Origin: JAJFUI01 sp963754135
GTDB taxonomy: Bacteria > Planctomycetota > Planctomycetia > Pirellulales > Thermoguttaceae
DNA length: 64,000 nucleotides
NCBI GenBank assembly: GCA_963754135.1
Contig: CAVWEY010000002.1
Location: 558,001-622,000, forward strand
Direction of reading: 5' to 3'
Positions 1 to 8,407 of this stretch are shown piece after piece (positions within the stretch are counted from its first letter, which is position 1; each line of letters starts with the position of its first letter). Made by a program: the position numbers and the translations under genes. The notes beneath the pieces are model-generated. The model made no database searches and was not told where the DNA came from. It was given only the letters and a program-made list of their open reading frames with translations.

Positions 1-574
1 CGCCCGCAGCCGTGCCGTCAGTGGCCAGAAACCCCCGCAGCCGGTAGGGCAGATTGGAATAGGATTGAATCTGGTGGGCGAGAATCCCGTTCGACAGATC
101 GGTGCCGACCAGCAGCGCCCAGCGGCAGTCCTTGCCGTTGAGCATCGGACGGAACACCTCCCGGAACATGCGCCAACTCGCCCGCATCGCCCCCAACATG
201 CCCACAACCAGCATCCAGTCAAGGATCAGGACGGAACGCGGAATCTGCTGCGACAAAGGGAAGAAGAAGTTGGCCGTGGCCAGGACGAACAACGACACGG
301 TCAACGCGCGGAGCAAGGCCGTCAGATCGGCAAAGGTCACGTACCGCCACCAACCGTGCAGATGCCCCAGGAGAAAGAAGATCAACAGTTGCAGCCCGGC
401 CACTCTGGGCAAACTGGACCAGAACAGGCTCGCGCTCTCCGGCGGGATGGCAAACTCGAAGCGGATGAGGTTTGCCAACCAGTACGCCGCCGCAAATACC
501 GCCAGGTGCATCGCCGCCAGCACCCAGGAGCGGGGCGAGGCCAAGTCCAGGGTGGTGCGTCCCAGCTTGCCCAT
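1..574 (-). CDS. CapD/FlaA1-like polysaccharide biosynthesis protein, N-terminal part
   Basis: On the minus strand an ATG at 574 opens a frame that runs off the left edge, about 190 residues seen. Four or five hydrophobic segments are followed by PRSVLILDWML and, near the edge, LLVGTDLSNGILAHQ, which resembles the first strand and turn of a Rossmann unit. A membrane domain followed by a nucleotide-sugar dehydratase/epimerase domain is the order of the WbpM/PglF/FlaA1 family, which modifies UDP-sugars for surface glycans at the inner membrane. Polyprenyl glycosylphosphotransferases have a similar N-terminal half, and the deciding catalytic part lies outside the window. A second minus-strand frame starting at 678 ends over this start, so the real N-terminus may lie there behind a one-base error. 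The neighbouring exopolysaccharide locus fits the call. Confidence 0.7.
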   Translation of the reverse strand, partial: MGKLGRTTLDLASPRSWVLAAMHLAVFAAAYWLANLIRFEFAIPPESASLFWSSLPRVAGLQLLIFFLLGHLHGWWRYVTFADLTALLRALTVSLFVLATANFFFPLSQQIPRSVLILDWMLVVGMLGAMRASWRMFREVFRPMLNGKDCRWALLVGTDLSNGILAHQIQSYSNLPYRLRGFLATDGTAAG

Positions 575-736
575 CAGCGCCGACCCAGAATACCGTACCG
601 GCCCCGGATCTGCCGCGCCGGCGGAGTGCCGTCGAAACCTTCGTCGGAATCAAGGGAGCGATGTCGACTTGGCGTCATGAAAGCCGTTCCCCTCACGTCG
701 CCCCTGCGAAAAGAGAAAAAGGGAGGAGCAAACTAT

Positions 737-765
737 ACTTTATCCACCCTTGCGTGTCCTGTCAA
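737..765 (-). promoter_or_regulatory. Sigma-70-like promoter reading toward the CapD-like gene
   Basis: On the minus strand TTGACA (765-760) is followed after 17 bp by TAAAGT (742-737), a near-consensus -35/-10 pair. It lies 160 nt upstream of the ATG at 574 and about 60 nt upstream of the alternative ATG at 678. Inferred from sequence only. Confidence 0.5.
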
Positions 766-809
766 ATGTCGGCGCGTCTTTCCGATGCCCGGGCTGATTT
801 CTCCGCTTT

Positions 810-1064
810 GCGATAGCGATTCTCGACGAATCCCGGGGTGCAAAGGACATGCCAAACCGTCATCTTCCCAGTTTTGGCGCCAAATGCGCCGGTCACCAAC
901 GCTTCTGAGCAGTCGTGACGGCGGCAGCAAGAGCAACCATCCGTCCCTTCGGAAACACCCGCGTTGACGGACGGCAACGGCGTCCCCTCAATCCATTCAG
1001 CTTGATCGAATTCCATCGGAATGTCAAGCAGTTGCCTCGTTCCCCCACTCTAAGGGGATCGCCG
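810..1064 (+). repeat. Left copy of a duplicated intergenic segment
   Basis: This stretch aligns with 9449-9804 in the same orientation. Shared words include TTGGCGCC at 875, CGGAAACACCCG near 950, GTTGACGG at 963 and TTCAGCTTGATCGAA near 997. The right copy carries about 100 extra bases (9610-9712). The left copy lies upstream of the CapD-like gene, the right copy between exosortase and glmS, so each minus-strand polysaccharide operon has a copy upstream. Together with the relic that follows, 575-1241 holds no intact gene. Confidence 0.75.
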
Positions 1065-1137
1065 TAGTATGCCAGGGCGACGAGGAGACAGCCCGGCTGA
1101 CCGGCCGTGGAATTCCGCCAAGCGCGTGACCGTCGGG
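1056..1137 (+). pseudogene. Eroded relic of the 3' end of a glmS gene
   Basis: Two short blocks match the end of the glmS gene at 9828-11697. Block 1057-1102 corresponds to 11499-11544 (both contain GATCGCCGT and GCCAGGGCGACG). Block 1104-1137 corresponds to 11661-11694, the last codons of glmS (CGTGGAATTCCGCCAAGCGC against CGCGGAATCTGGCCAAGAGC). The intervening glmS sequence and the whole upstream gene body are missing, and no reading frame is kept. The relic directly follows the copy of the glmS upstream region, so it looks like the remains of a second glmS locus reduced by internal deletion. Confidence 0.75.
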
Positions 1138-1148
1138 CAAGAAGCGTT

Positions 1149-1187
1149 CCAAGAAAAAAGCTGGGGTGGCAGTTGAACTGCCACCCC
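1149..1187 (-). terminator. Rho-independent terminator of the DUF1559 gene
   Basis: A perfect 12-bp stem (GGGGTGGCAGTT and its complement, 1163-1187) with a one-base centre is followed on the minus strand by a run of six T (1159-1154). It sits 55 bp after the stop codon of the minus-strand DUF1559 gene. Confidence 0.8.
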
Positions 1188-1241
1188 AACAACAATAGGA
1201 CTTTTTCGCACCGACGGGCGAAATGATGTGCCGTCGGATGG

Positions 1242-2420
1242 TTACAGCGGTGGCTCGGCCGCAACCTTGTCGGCCATGCTCCCCATCAGCGCAAAGAGGT
1301 TCCCGTCCATCGTCTGGATAAGAAACTGCACGGAGCCGTCGGCGAGGCCGAAGTTCGCGCCGTTGGCATGATCGCTGCCGGGCGAACAAATGTAGCCGTT
1401 ATTCATTTGCGGGCCGTAGGGCGACGACCAGGGGCAAGGCATTCCGGTTGTGAACGAAACGCCGGTGCCCCCGATGGCCCAGCCGTCGTGGCTGTTGTAT
1501 GGTGGGTTGTTGGGCCCGTACGGTATGGATGAGTTTGGCGTGGACGGCGCCGATGTAATCTTCTGCATCTCACCCGTCAAGATGGTGTTGGAGGTGCCAT
1601 CCTTGATCTCGGCGAACGAAGTGCTGTAATTGACTCGGCCCAGGATACCCCAGCGCTTGTCCTTGGGGGCGGTGGCGTCGCCCGACTTCTGGCCGCTGTC
1701 GCCCGCAACGACATAGTTATTGTTAACGAAGGGGCTGAGGCCTGGCGTAACACAAACGTTCAGATTGTCGGCATTCTGAATCGTGAACGTAGGGCTGCCG
1801 CCCATGGTGAAGAAACGGCCGGCGCAGCCGCCGTAGTCCGTCCCACCACCGGGTGGAACCAGGACAGCGTTCGCCGCCCAATATGTCGTAAAAGTGCTCA
1901 GCATCATAACGTCGTCGGTCCCCCTACGGTACGCGTTTCGCCGGGTCGGGCAATAAAAGCCCTTCACGTCCATGCTGGCGACCCTGAGGTTAAAGTAACC
2001 AAGCGTGTTGGTGTTGGTCGTATTGGAGATGCCGTAGGACCACTGCCAGTTCCTCCCCAGCGTGTCCCCTTCGATGAAGGGCATGATGCGGAGCATCCAA
2101 CTGGTGCCCTGCCACGGCGATGCCGTCTGGGCCGCCTCAGACCAACTGTCGTACGGGTAGTTGACACCCACGTAGCCCGAAGGAGTGCCGTTACCCGACA
2201 CCGTTCCCGGCGGGAAAAGCTTGTTCGCCGTACTGTAGTTGTGCAGCGCCAAACCAATCTGCTTGAGATTGTTGGTGCATTGCATTCGGCGGGCCGCTTC
2301 GCGGGCCGCCTGCACCGCCGGCAACAGCAGTGCAATCAGAACGCCGATGATCGTGATGACCACCAGCAATTCCACCAACGTAAAAGCTCGACGCGCGCCT
2401 CGTGTAGTGTACATTGACAC
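1242..2420 (-). CDS. DUF1559 domain protein with prepilin-type N-terminus
   Basis: The 392-residue product starts with a basic leader and the prepilin signature R11-AFTLVELLVV, then a long hydrophobic helix and QAAREAARRMQCTNNLKQIG, the hallmark start of planctomycete DUF1559 proteins. Near the C-terminus is the H-X9-DG motif DHANGANFGLADG. The family is thought to be exported through a type IV pilin-like route to the cell surface; individual functions are unknown. The ATG is preceded by AGGAGA, and a promoter and terminator bracket the gene, so it is probably transcribed alone. A second member lies at 55827-56852. Confidence 0.92.
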   Translation of the reverse strand: MSMYTTRGARRAFTLVELLVVITIIGVLIALLLPAVQAAREAARRMQCTNNLKQIGLALHNYSTANKLFPPGTVSGNGTPSGYVGVNYPYDSWSEAAQTASPWQGTSWMLRIMPFIEGDTLGRNWQWSYGISNTTNTNTLGYFNLRVASMDVKGFYCPTRRNAYRRGTDDVMMLSTFTTYWAANAVLVPPGGGTDYGGCAGRFFTMGGSPTFTIQNADNLNVCVTPGLSPFVNNNYVVAGDSGQKSGDATAPKDKRWGILGRVNYSTSFAEIKDGTSNTILTGEMQKITSAPSTPNSSIPYGPNNPPYNSHDGWAIGGTGVSFTTGMPCPWSSPYGPQMNNGYICSPGSDHANGANFGLADGSVQFLIQTMDGNLFALMGSMADKVAAEPPL

Positions 2421-2488
2421 TCTCCTGTGACTTCAATCGACAAGGACAATTATGACCATCGCCATCCTCTGGCGATACAACAACCCTT

Positions 2489-2516
2489 ATTAGAGCATAA
2501 GATACAAGTGTGTCAA
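2489..2516 (-). promoter_or_regulatory. Sigma-70-like promoter of the DUF1559 gene
   Basis: On the minus strand TTGACA (2516-2511), a 16-bp spacer and TCTAAT (2494-2489) form a good -35/-10 pair about 70 nt upstream of the ATG at 2420. Confidence 0.6.
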
Positions 2517-2741
2517 GTGACGTGTGCGGAAAAATCGGGCGGCCCGTCCGTTCCCAGCAACTCACCGCGCAACGACGTGCGACAATCGCCCGATTACCCC
2601 TCTAACGTGTGGTGACATATATTGTGGCAGTGGCAATCAATTGCCGCCGATTAGGGGATCGATTAGCCTCCGCCTCGTTGGGCGACGGCAAGAACCGCCA
2701 CTGCCAACGACAGCCCGCTCAAAGTCGGCCGAGCGGGCCAA

Positions 2742-2769
2742 TTGTACGCCTTCTTCGGGATACTATAAT
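2742..2769 (+). promoter_or_regulatory. Promoter candidate of the NusG-like/epimerase/gmd operon
   Basis: A perfect TATAAT at 2764-2769 is preceded after 16 bp by TTGTAC at 2742-2747 (weak -35). The ATG of the NusG-like gene follows 45 nt downstream. Confidence 0.5.
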
Positions 2770-2814
2770 CGTGTTGGTGCGGGGGATTGAACAGAACCGC
2801 AACGGCGGGAAACT

Positions 2815-3372
2815 ATGCCTATTCTCAAGGAAGAGCAGAACCTTTACCCCGAGACGCTGCTGGACAGCCTCCCCTGCGGCACGCCCTTGCGCCGTTGGTT
2901 GGCCCTGTACACCAAGGCCCGGCAGGAGAAGTCGTTGGCCAGGGAGTTGCTGAAGCATCGGATTCCCTTCTATCTGCCGTTGGTAAGAAGAACAAGCGTC
3001 TCCCGCGGCCGCAGACGGACCTCGCTGGCGCCCCTCTTTGGCGGCTACATTTTCCTCTACGGATCGGAAGAGGAGCGGGTGCGGACCCTCACCACCAACC
3101 GGGTCTCCCGCGTCCTGCCAGTCGAGAATCCTGAGCAACTCGTCTTTGACCTCCGTCAGCTTCGGCAACTGATCGCCGCCGGCGCCCCGCTGACGGTCGA
3201 AAGCCGGTTGGCGCCGGGGCGGCGGGTCCGGGTGCGGCACGGCGCCTTCGCCGGCCTGGAGGGAACCGTCTTGAAACGCCGTGCCGAGACCCGATTGCTC
3301 GTGAGCGTGAACTTTCTCCAACAAGGCGCATCGGTCGAAATCGACGACTTTCTCCTGGAGCCCCTGGAATGA
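2815..3372 (+). CDS. NusG-like (RfaH/UpxY-type) transcription antiterminator
   Basis: The 185-residue protein has a NusG N-terminal domain (about residues 25-120; WLALYTKARQEKSLARELL, then FGGYIFLYG) and a KOW segment (PGRRVRVRHGAFAGLEG, about 138-155). Short specialised NusG paralogues of this kind are often the first gene of long surface-polysaccharide operons and help polymerase read through them. Here it is first in a plus-strand operon with an epimerase (4-bp ATGA overlap) and GDP-mannose dehydratase, which supports an operon-specific role. It is too short and too divergent to be the housekeeping nusG. The Shine-Dalgarno is weak. Confidence 0.88.
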   Translation: MPILKEEQNLYPETLLDSLPCGTPLRRWLALYTKARQEKSLARELLKHRIPFYLPLVRRTSVSRGRRRTSLAPLFGGYIFLYGSEEERVRTLTTNRVSRVLPVENPEQLVFDLRQLRQLIAAGAPLTVESRLAPGRRVRVRHGAFAGLEGTVLKRRAETRLLVSVNFLQQGASVEIDDFLLEPLE

Positions 3373-4373
3373 CAGAACGATACCTGCTGACCGGTTGCGC
3401 CGGATTCATCGCCTCGAAGGTCGCCGACTTGCTCCTGGCGGCCGGACACGCCGTGGTCGGCGTCGACAATCTCAACGACGCCTACGATCCGCGCTTGAAG
3501 CAGTGGCGGTTGGCCCAGTTGCAGCCGCGGAAGAACTTCCGCTTCCTACAGCTCGACATCACCGACCGGGCCGCGCTCGGGCCGATCTTCGAGCTCTCCG
3601 AGGGCAAACCGCCCTTCGCGGCCGTGGTGAACCTGGCCGCCAGGGCCGGCGTCCGCCCCTCGGTCACCAACCCCTGGGTCTACTACGAGGCCAACTGCAC
3701 GGGCACGCTCAACCTGCTGGAGATGTGCCGCCGCTCGGGCGTCCGCAAGTTCCTGCTGGCTTCCACCTCCAGCCTCTACGGCAGGCACAACCAGGCGCCG
3801 TACCGCGAGGACGCCGACACGAACCGGCCGCTCTCGCCCTACGCGGCCTCGAAGAAGGCGGCGGAAACGCTCGCCTTCAGCTACCACCACCTGCACGGGC
3901 TCGACGTTTCGATCCCCCGCTACTTCACGGTCTACGGGCCGGCCGGCCGGCCCGACATGAGCGTCTTCCGCTTCATCCGCCGGATTGCCGAGGGGGAGCC
4001 GATCGTGGTGTTCGGCGACGGCACGCAGAGCCGCGATTTCACCTTCGTCGACGACATTGCCCGCGGCACCGTCGCCGCCATCCGGCCGCTGGGCTACGAG
4101 GTGGTCAACCTCGGCGGCGACCGGGTGGTGACGCTGCGGGCGGTCATCGACGAGATTGCCGCGCTGCTGGGGAAGCAGCCGCAGATCGAGTATCGCCCCG
4201 CCCATCCCGCCGACGTTCCTACCACCTGGGCCGACGTCTCGAAGGCCGCCCGGCTCTTGGACTGGCGGCCCGAAGTCCCGATCGAAGAAGGGCTCCGCCG
4301 CTCGGTCGAGTGGTACCGCGCGAACCGCCAACTCGCCTGCGCGCTCGAACTGGGCGACCGGCAGGAATCGTAA
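3369..4373 (+). CDS. NAD-dependent nucleotide-sugar epimerase (extended SDR)
   Basis: The 334-residue protein opens with the dinucleotide-binding turn TGCAGFIAS (third glycine of the usual GxxGxxG replaced by alanine), followed by VDNLNDAYDPRLKQWRL, typical of UDP-glucuronate/UDP-glucose 4-epimerases. The catalytic Tyr-Lys pair is in SPYAASKKAAE, with ASTSSLYG before it. It presumably interconverts a UDP-hexose or UDP-uronate for the exopolysaccharide. The ATG overlaps the stop of the NusG-like gene by 4 bp, indicating translational coupling. The exact substrate cannot be told from sequence. Confidence 0.85.
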   Translation: MTERYLLTGCAGFIASKVADLLLAAGHAVVGVDNLNDAYDPRLKQWRLAQLQPRKNFRFLQLDITDRAALGPIFELSEGKPPFAAVVNLAARAGVRPSVTNPWVYYEANCTGTLNLLEMCRRSGVRKFLLASTSSLYGRHNQAPYREDADTNRPLSPYAASKKAAETLAFSYHHLHGLDVSIPRYFTVYGPAGRPDMSVFRFIRRIAEGEPIVVFGDGTQSRDFTFVDDIARGTVAAIRPLGYEVVNLGGDRVVTLRAVIDEIAALLGKQPQIEYRPAHPADVPTTWADVSKAARLLDWRPEVPIEEGLRRSVEWYRANRQLACALELGDRQES

Positions 4374-4385
4374 GGGAGGAAATCC

Positions 4386-5372
4386 TTGAAACGGGCTTGC
4401 ATTACCGGCATTACAGGCCAAGACGGCTCCTATCTGGCGGAACTGCTCCTGGAAAAGGGCTACGAGGTCCACGGACTTGTCCGCAGGGCCGCGCTGGAGG
4501 ACCCCGCGCAGCGGTTCTCCCGGCTACGGCACATCACCGGCCGCATTCATCTCCACGCGGCAAGCCTGGAGAGCTTCCCCAGTCTGTACATGTGCATTTC
4601 GCAGTTGCAGCCGGACGAGTTGTATCACTTGGCGGCGCAGAGCTTCGTGTCGTACTCATTCGAGGACGCCTTCTCCACCTTCGACAGCAACATTCAAGGC
4701 ACGCACTACGTCTTGGAGTCCGTCCGCCAAAGTGCCCCTCGATGCCGGGTCTATTTCGCCGGCTCAAGCGAGATGTTCGGCAAGGCCGTGGAAGTGCCTC
4801 AGTCGGAGACGACGAAGTTCCATCCGCGGTCGCCCTACGGCATTTCCAAGGTGACGGGCTATTACATGGCGCAGAACTACCGCGAAGCCTATGGGCTTTT
4901 CGTCTGCTCGGGAATCCTCTTCAACCACGAATCCCCCCGACGGGGGCTGGAGTTCGTCACGCGGAAGATCACCTCTTATGCCGCCAAGATCAGGGCGGGG
5001 CTCGAGACGAAGCTCCCCTTGGGGAATCTCGAAGCCAGGCGCGACTGGGGATTCGCCAAGGACTACGTCCTGGCGATGCACGCGATGCTGCAACGGGACC
5101 AGCCCGACAACTTCGTCGTTGCTACCGGCGAGACGCACTCGGTAAGGGAGTTCTGTGAACTGGCGTTCGCCCGCATCGGACTCGATTACCGCGGCTACGT
5201 TGTTGTCCAGGACAACCTCTTGCGCCCTTCGGACGTGGGGTTGCTTTGCGGGAACGCCGCGAAGGCGAAGGCCGTTCTGGGGTGGGAGCCCACCGTCGGT
5301 TTCCAGCAGCTTGTGGAGATGATGGTCGATCGCGACGTGGCCCTTGCGGCGGGGCGAGAGCCGGCTTCGTAA
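4386..5372 (+). CDS. gmd: GDP-mannose 4,6-dehydratase
   Basis: The 328-residue product starts with ITGITGQDGSYLAELLLEKG, a signature of GDP-mannose 4,6-dehydratase, and carries SPYGISKVTGYY with the catalytic Tyr-x-x-x-Lys, plus LFNHESPRRG. The enzyme makes GDP-4-keto-6-deoxymannose, precursor of fucose, rhamnose or perosamine residues. The start is a TTG at 4386, chosen because a strong AGGGAGG lies 5 nt upstream and the conserved N-terminus begins there. It ends 4 bp from the stop of the convergent EpsI gene. Confidence 0.9.
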   Translation: MKRACITGITGQDGSYLAELLLEKGYEVHGLVRRAALEDPAQRFSRLRHITGRIHLHAASLESFPSLYMCISQLQPDELYHLAAQSFVSYSFEDAFSTFDSNIQGTHYVLESVRQSAPRCRVYFAGSSEMFGKAVEVPQSETTKFHPRSPYGISKVTGYYMAQNYREAYGLFVCSGILFNHESPRRGLEFVTRKITSYAAKIRAGLETKLPLGNLEARRDWGFAKDYVLAMHAMLQRDQPDNFVVATGETHSVREFCELAFARIGLDYRGYVVVQDNLLRPSDVGLLCGNAAKAKAVLGWEPTVGFQQLVEMMVDRDVALAAGREPAS

Positions 5373-5376
5373 ATCC

Positions 5377-6078
5377 CTACCCGCCATTGCTCGCCGTACT
5401 GCCGGACGGCATGGCATCTTCCCGATGGGCGGGCAGATTCTCCCACTTTGCGACCTGCTCCGCGAAGCCCAAAATCGTGGTTCTGGCGTCTTCCGGCTCG
5501 GGCGCCGGGATTTGCAGCATCACCTTGATCAGCGCCGGCCACTTCGGCTGCCCCCTGAACGACCAGCGGATCTTCAATCCCAAGTCCCATCTTCCGAACA
5601 GCACGTGCTCGCCGAGCTGGTACCAATAGATGACCAACACCCGCTCCCCCTCGCGCTCCCACGTTGTGAGGCTGACCGGGATGGTCAAGCCCTCGGCGAT
5701 CGGCAAGTTTTCGCGGGATTCCTTCATCAATTGCCATCCCTTGGAGCGATAGCAGTTCAACGGACTGTGGTAGACCCCCGCTTCCAGCCTCTGGAACATT
5801 GCCGTGTGCATCGAAACCACGTGCCCCCGGTCGTCCACGTACGCCCGGTTGACGATCCGGTCCGCGCCGGTCGCCACGGCAATTTCGGGATCCATCTCGG
5901 TGGATTGGCCGCGCCAGCCGCCGAACTGAAGCGGCATTTCTTCGAACGTCCAACGCGGCAACACCACTTCCGGCGGCTCCAGTGCGGTCTGGACCAAATG
6001 GGCGACCCCGTACGTGGCCAGGATGAGAGCGGCCACGATATAGATCCGCGCCGCGGTACTGCCGATCATGGAAGTCAT
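5377..6078 (-). CDS. EpsI-family exosortase-associated protein (DUF3485)
   Basis: The 233-residue product has one N-terminal membrane helix (about residues 9-30), then a periplasmic domain with PPEVVLPRWTFEEMPLQFGGW and the family motif HSPLNCYRSKGW, followed by VIYWYQLGEHVLFGRWDL. EpsI/DUF3485 proteins accompany exosortases in exopolysaccharide loci, either as separate genes or fused to them. Here the gene follows the exosortase and the Wzz/kinase fusion on the same strand, and it begins 6 bp after the kinase stop. Confidence 0.88.
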   Translation of the reverse strand: MTSMIGSTAARIYIVAALILATYGVAHLVQTALEPPEVVLPRWTFEEMPLQFGGWRGQSTEMDPEIAVATGADRIVNRAYVDDRGHVVSMHTAMFQRLEAGVYHSPLNCYRSKGWQLMKESRENLPIAEGLTIPVSLTTWEREGERVLVIYWYQLGEHVLFGRWDLGLKIRWSFRGQPKWPALIKVMLQIPAPEPEDARTTILGFAEQVAKWENLPAHREDAMPSGSTASNGG

Positions 6079-6084
6079 CCCTTA

Positions 6085-8340
6085 TCACGCGCTGACCGAG
6101 GCTTCGTACCCCAAATGCTTGCCGTAGGAGTAGTCTTTGGAGCCGGTGACCACGGCCTCGACCGAATGCACGCCGAACGCCGCCAGAATCTCGCAAGCCG
6201 CCTGAATCTTCGCGGCCTCGCTGATGTCCCGGAACACGGAGAGCACCACCGCGTCGACGAGTTGGCTGACGAAGCGGGCATCGGCCACGGGCAGGATCGG
6301 GCTGGTGTCCACCACCACGAACGCGAACTCCTCGCGGAGTTGCCGGAACAACGCCGCCGCGCTGCCGTTGCTCAACGACGCCAGGCCTGCCGGTCCCATC
6401 GGCCCGCCGTCACCACCGCCAGATTGTCCGTGGCCGTCGGATGCACGAGTTCGGCAACCGTGCTCTGCTGCCGGAGCGCCTCGGACACCCCCGGCGACAA
6501 CGGCAGTCCGAACACCTCATCGAACGACGGGCGCCGCAAATCGAAATCCACCAACACGGTGCGCCGTCCCGTGCGGGCAAGACTCAGCGCCAACTGAGTG
6601 GCCAGGGTGGTCTTCCCTTCGCCGCCGCCGGCACTGGAGACCATGATTACGCGGCACTGTTTCACGTCGGCCTTCAGGAGCAAGCGGGCGGCAATCCCGT
6701 CCACCAACTCCGTCAGCCGCAAGTGCCAACTCTGGTACCGCTTCGACGGCGAGGCCAAGCGGCGGATCACCCGTGAAGGAATCCGCGGCACCGAGCCGAT
6801 CACCGGCAACCGCAGCCCCTTCGACACGTCGTCCACCGTGTTGATGCGACGGGTGCGGGTGTCCAAAAAGGCCAGGACGACCGCCGGGCAGCAGAATCCC
6901 ACCGTCGCCAGCAACACCGTCGCCGCCAGCCGCGTCGTTCCGTTCGACGGCAACAGGGGCAAGTCGGCCGCCTCCACCAACGTGATCCGCGCAGGGGACC
7001 GAAGCTCCACCCTCAGCTTCTCCTTCTCGTTGTTCATTTCCGCCGCCAGCAATTCCTCGTGCCTGAACTCCGCCCGCAGCATTTCCAGTTCGACGCTGTA
7101 GTTGCCGATCTTCTCGGCTTCTTCTCGCATCTTATTGATTCCCTTTGCCGCCGCCGCCTGCCCTTCTTCCATGTCTCTTCAACTGCGTCTCCAACTGGAT
7201 GATTTGTTCCCCGATCATGGTGCGCTGCTTCTCCCGGACCTTTTGGCGCAGCTTCTCCACCTGCGCGTCATATTGGTCCTGGAGCATCTTCACTTGATCG
7301 TGGTAGCGGGTGATATAGGGCGTCTTCGTGCCCTCCTTGGCCGCCCCCAGTTGATAGTTTTCATCCATCTTCTTGTAGCCCAACTCCATTCCCAACTCCC
7401 TCGCCACCGGATCGCTGTTGACCAGCATCTCCAACTCGACGGCGTTGACTTCGGCCTCGTCGGCGTTCTTCAGCAGGGCCTTCTCGCCCGCCAGTCCGGC
7501 CCGCAGTTTCCCCATCTCCGTTTGGGTCCTGGCCAACTCGCCGCGGGCCACCGCCAGCTCTTCCAGGATGAGCCGGTTCTTGACCGTCAGAACTTCCGTT
7601 TCCACGGACCCGGCCTCCAGGCCGAGGACCCTCATCTCTTGGCGCTTCTTGCGGAGGTCGTCCTCCTTGGTGGCGCAGACGCTGTCCAACTCGGTCACCC
7701 GTTGCCGTTTCTGATCGCGCTCGACGTTCACGACTTCGGTCAAGTACGAATCGACGACGGCTTTCACCAGGGTCTGGGCCTCGGCGGGGTCGTCGCGGGT
7801 GACGCTCACCGCCATGACCTCCGCCCTTCCCGGAAAGTAGACCGATACCCGCCGCATTAGCCAGTCGACCGGATCCCCGTTCTGCTGCGCGTCCCGGATG
7901 GCGGGGATCCGGTACACTTCGGGCTTGCGCAGCGCGGCCATCAGCACGAAGCGGCTCAGCAGCAATTGTTCTTGCGTGCTCTTATAGATGTCGAATCGGA
8001 TGGGGTCCACGGCGTACGGATCGGTGCGACGAAACACCTCCGACTCCACCATCATCACGCGGAGGTACGAAACGGCCGTGTACTTGGTGCCCATGCCGAA
8101 CCAAACCGCGACGCCAATGCTCGCCCCGCACGCCAGCCCAAGCCCCAGCGCCGCCAGCCAGCGCCGCCGCAGTGCGTGCAGGTAGATTGTCACGTCCGGC
8201 GCCGCCGCCGCCACCGGTTCCGCCAGGGTAGAAACGCCGTTCCACTCCCCGTTGCTCTCTTCCGCCGGGGCGGCCGGCAGCAGCGCCGTCGACTGAGACT
8301 CCAGCGGATCGCCCGGCACCGATGAACTGTCGTTTGCCAT
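6085..8340 (-). CDS. Wzz chain-length determinant fused to BY-family tyrosine kinase (two frameshifts)
   Basis: Three overlapping frames make one protein of about 750 residues. The N-terminal part (8340 to about 7160) has a membrane segment and a long coiled coil, as in Wzz/GumC proteins. The second part (about 7170-6390) finishes the coiled coil, crosses the membrane and enters a CpsD-type kinase with Walker A SSAGGGEGKTTLA and Walker A' VLVDFDLRRPS. The third (about 6399-6085) has Walker B FVVVDTSPIL and a tyrosine-bearing tail (SKDYSYGKHLGY). Such fusions control polymer length and export through autophosphorylation. Breaks lie near 7165 and 6390; all catalytic motifs survive, so sequence error is more likely than decay. 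The start ATG at 8340 is preceded by TGAGGA. Confidence 0.85.
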
Positions 8341-8407
8341 AGTCGTCCTCACTTGTCCTCTTGCGGCCGGTTCTTGAAATGACCTGCCGGCACGCGGTAC
8401 TTGAACC

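Larger units (their letters stand above)
2421..2814. other. Intergenic region with divergent promoters
   Basis: No coding frame is supported here. The segment is richer in A and T than its neighbours and holds a minus-strand promoter for the DUF1559 gene and a plus-strand -10 element for the NusG-like gene, listed separately. Confidence 0.6.

Noticed and set aside
3395..5158. A 587-codon open frame overlapping the epimerase and gmd genes on the same strand
   Set aside because: Its product is a low-complexity Arg/Pro/Gly sequence typical of an out-of-frame reading of GC-rich genes; the two real frames are conserved enzymes.
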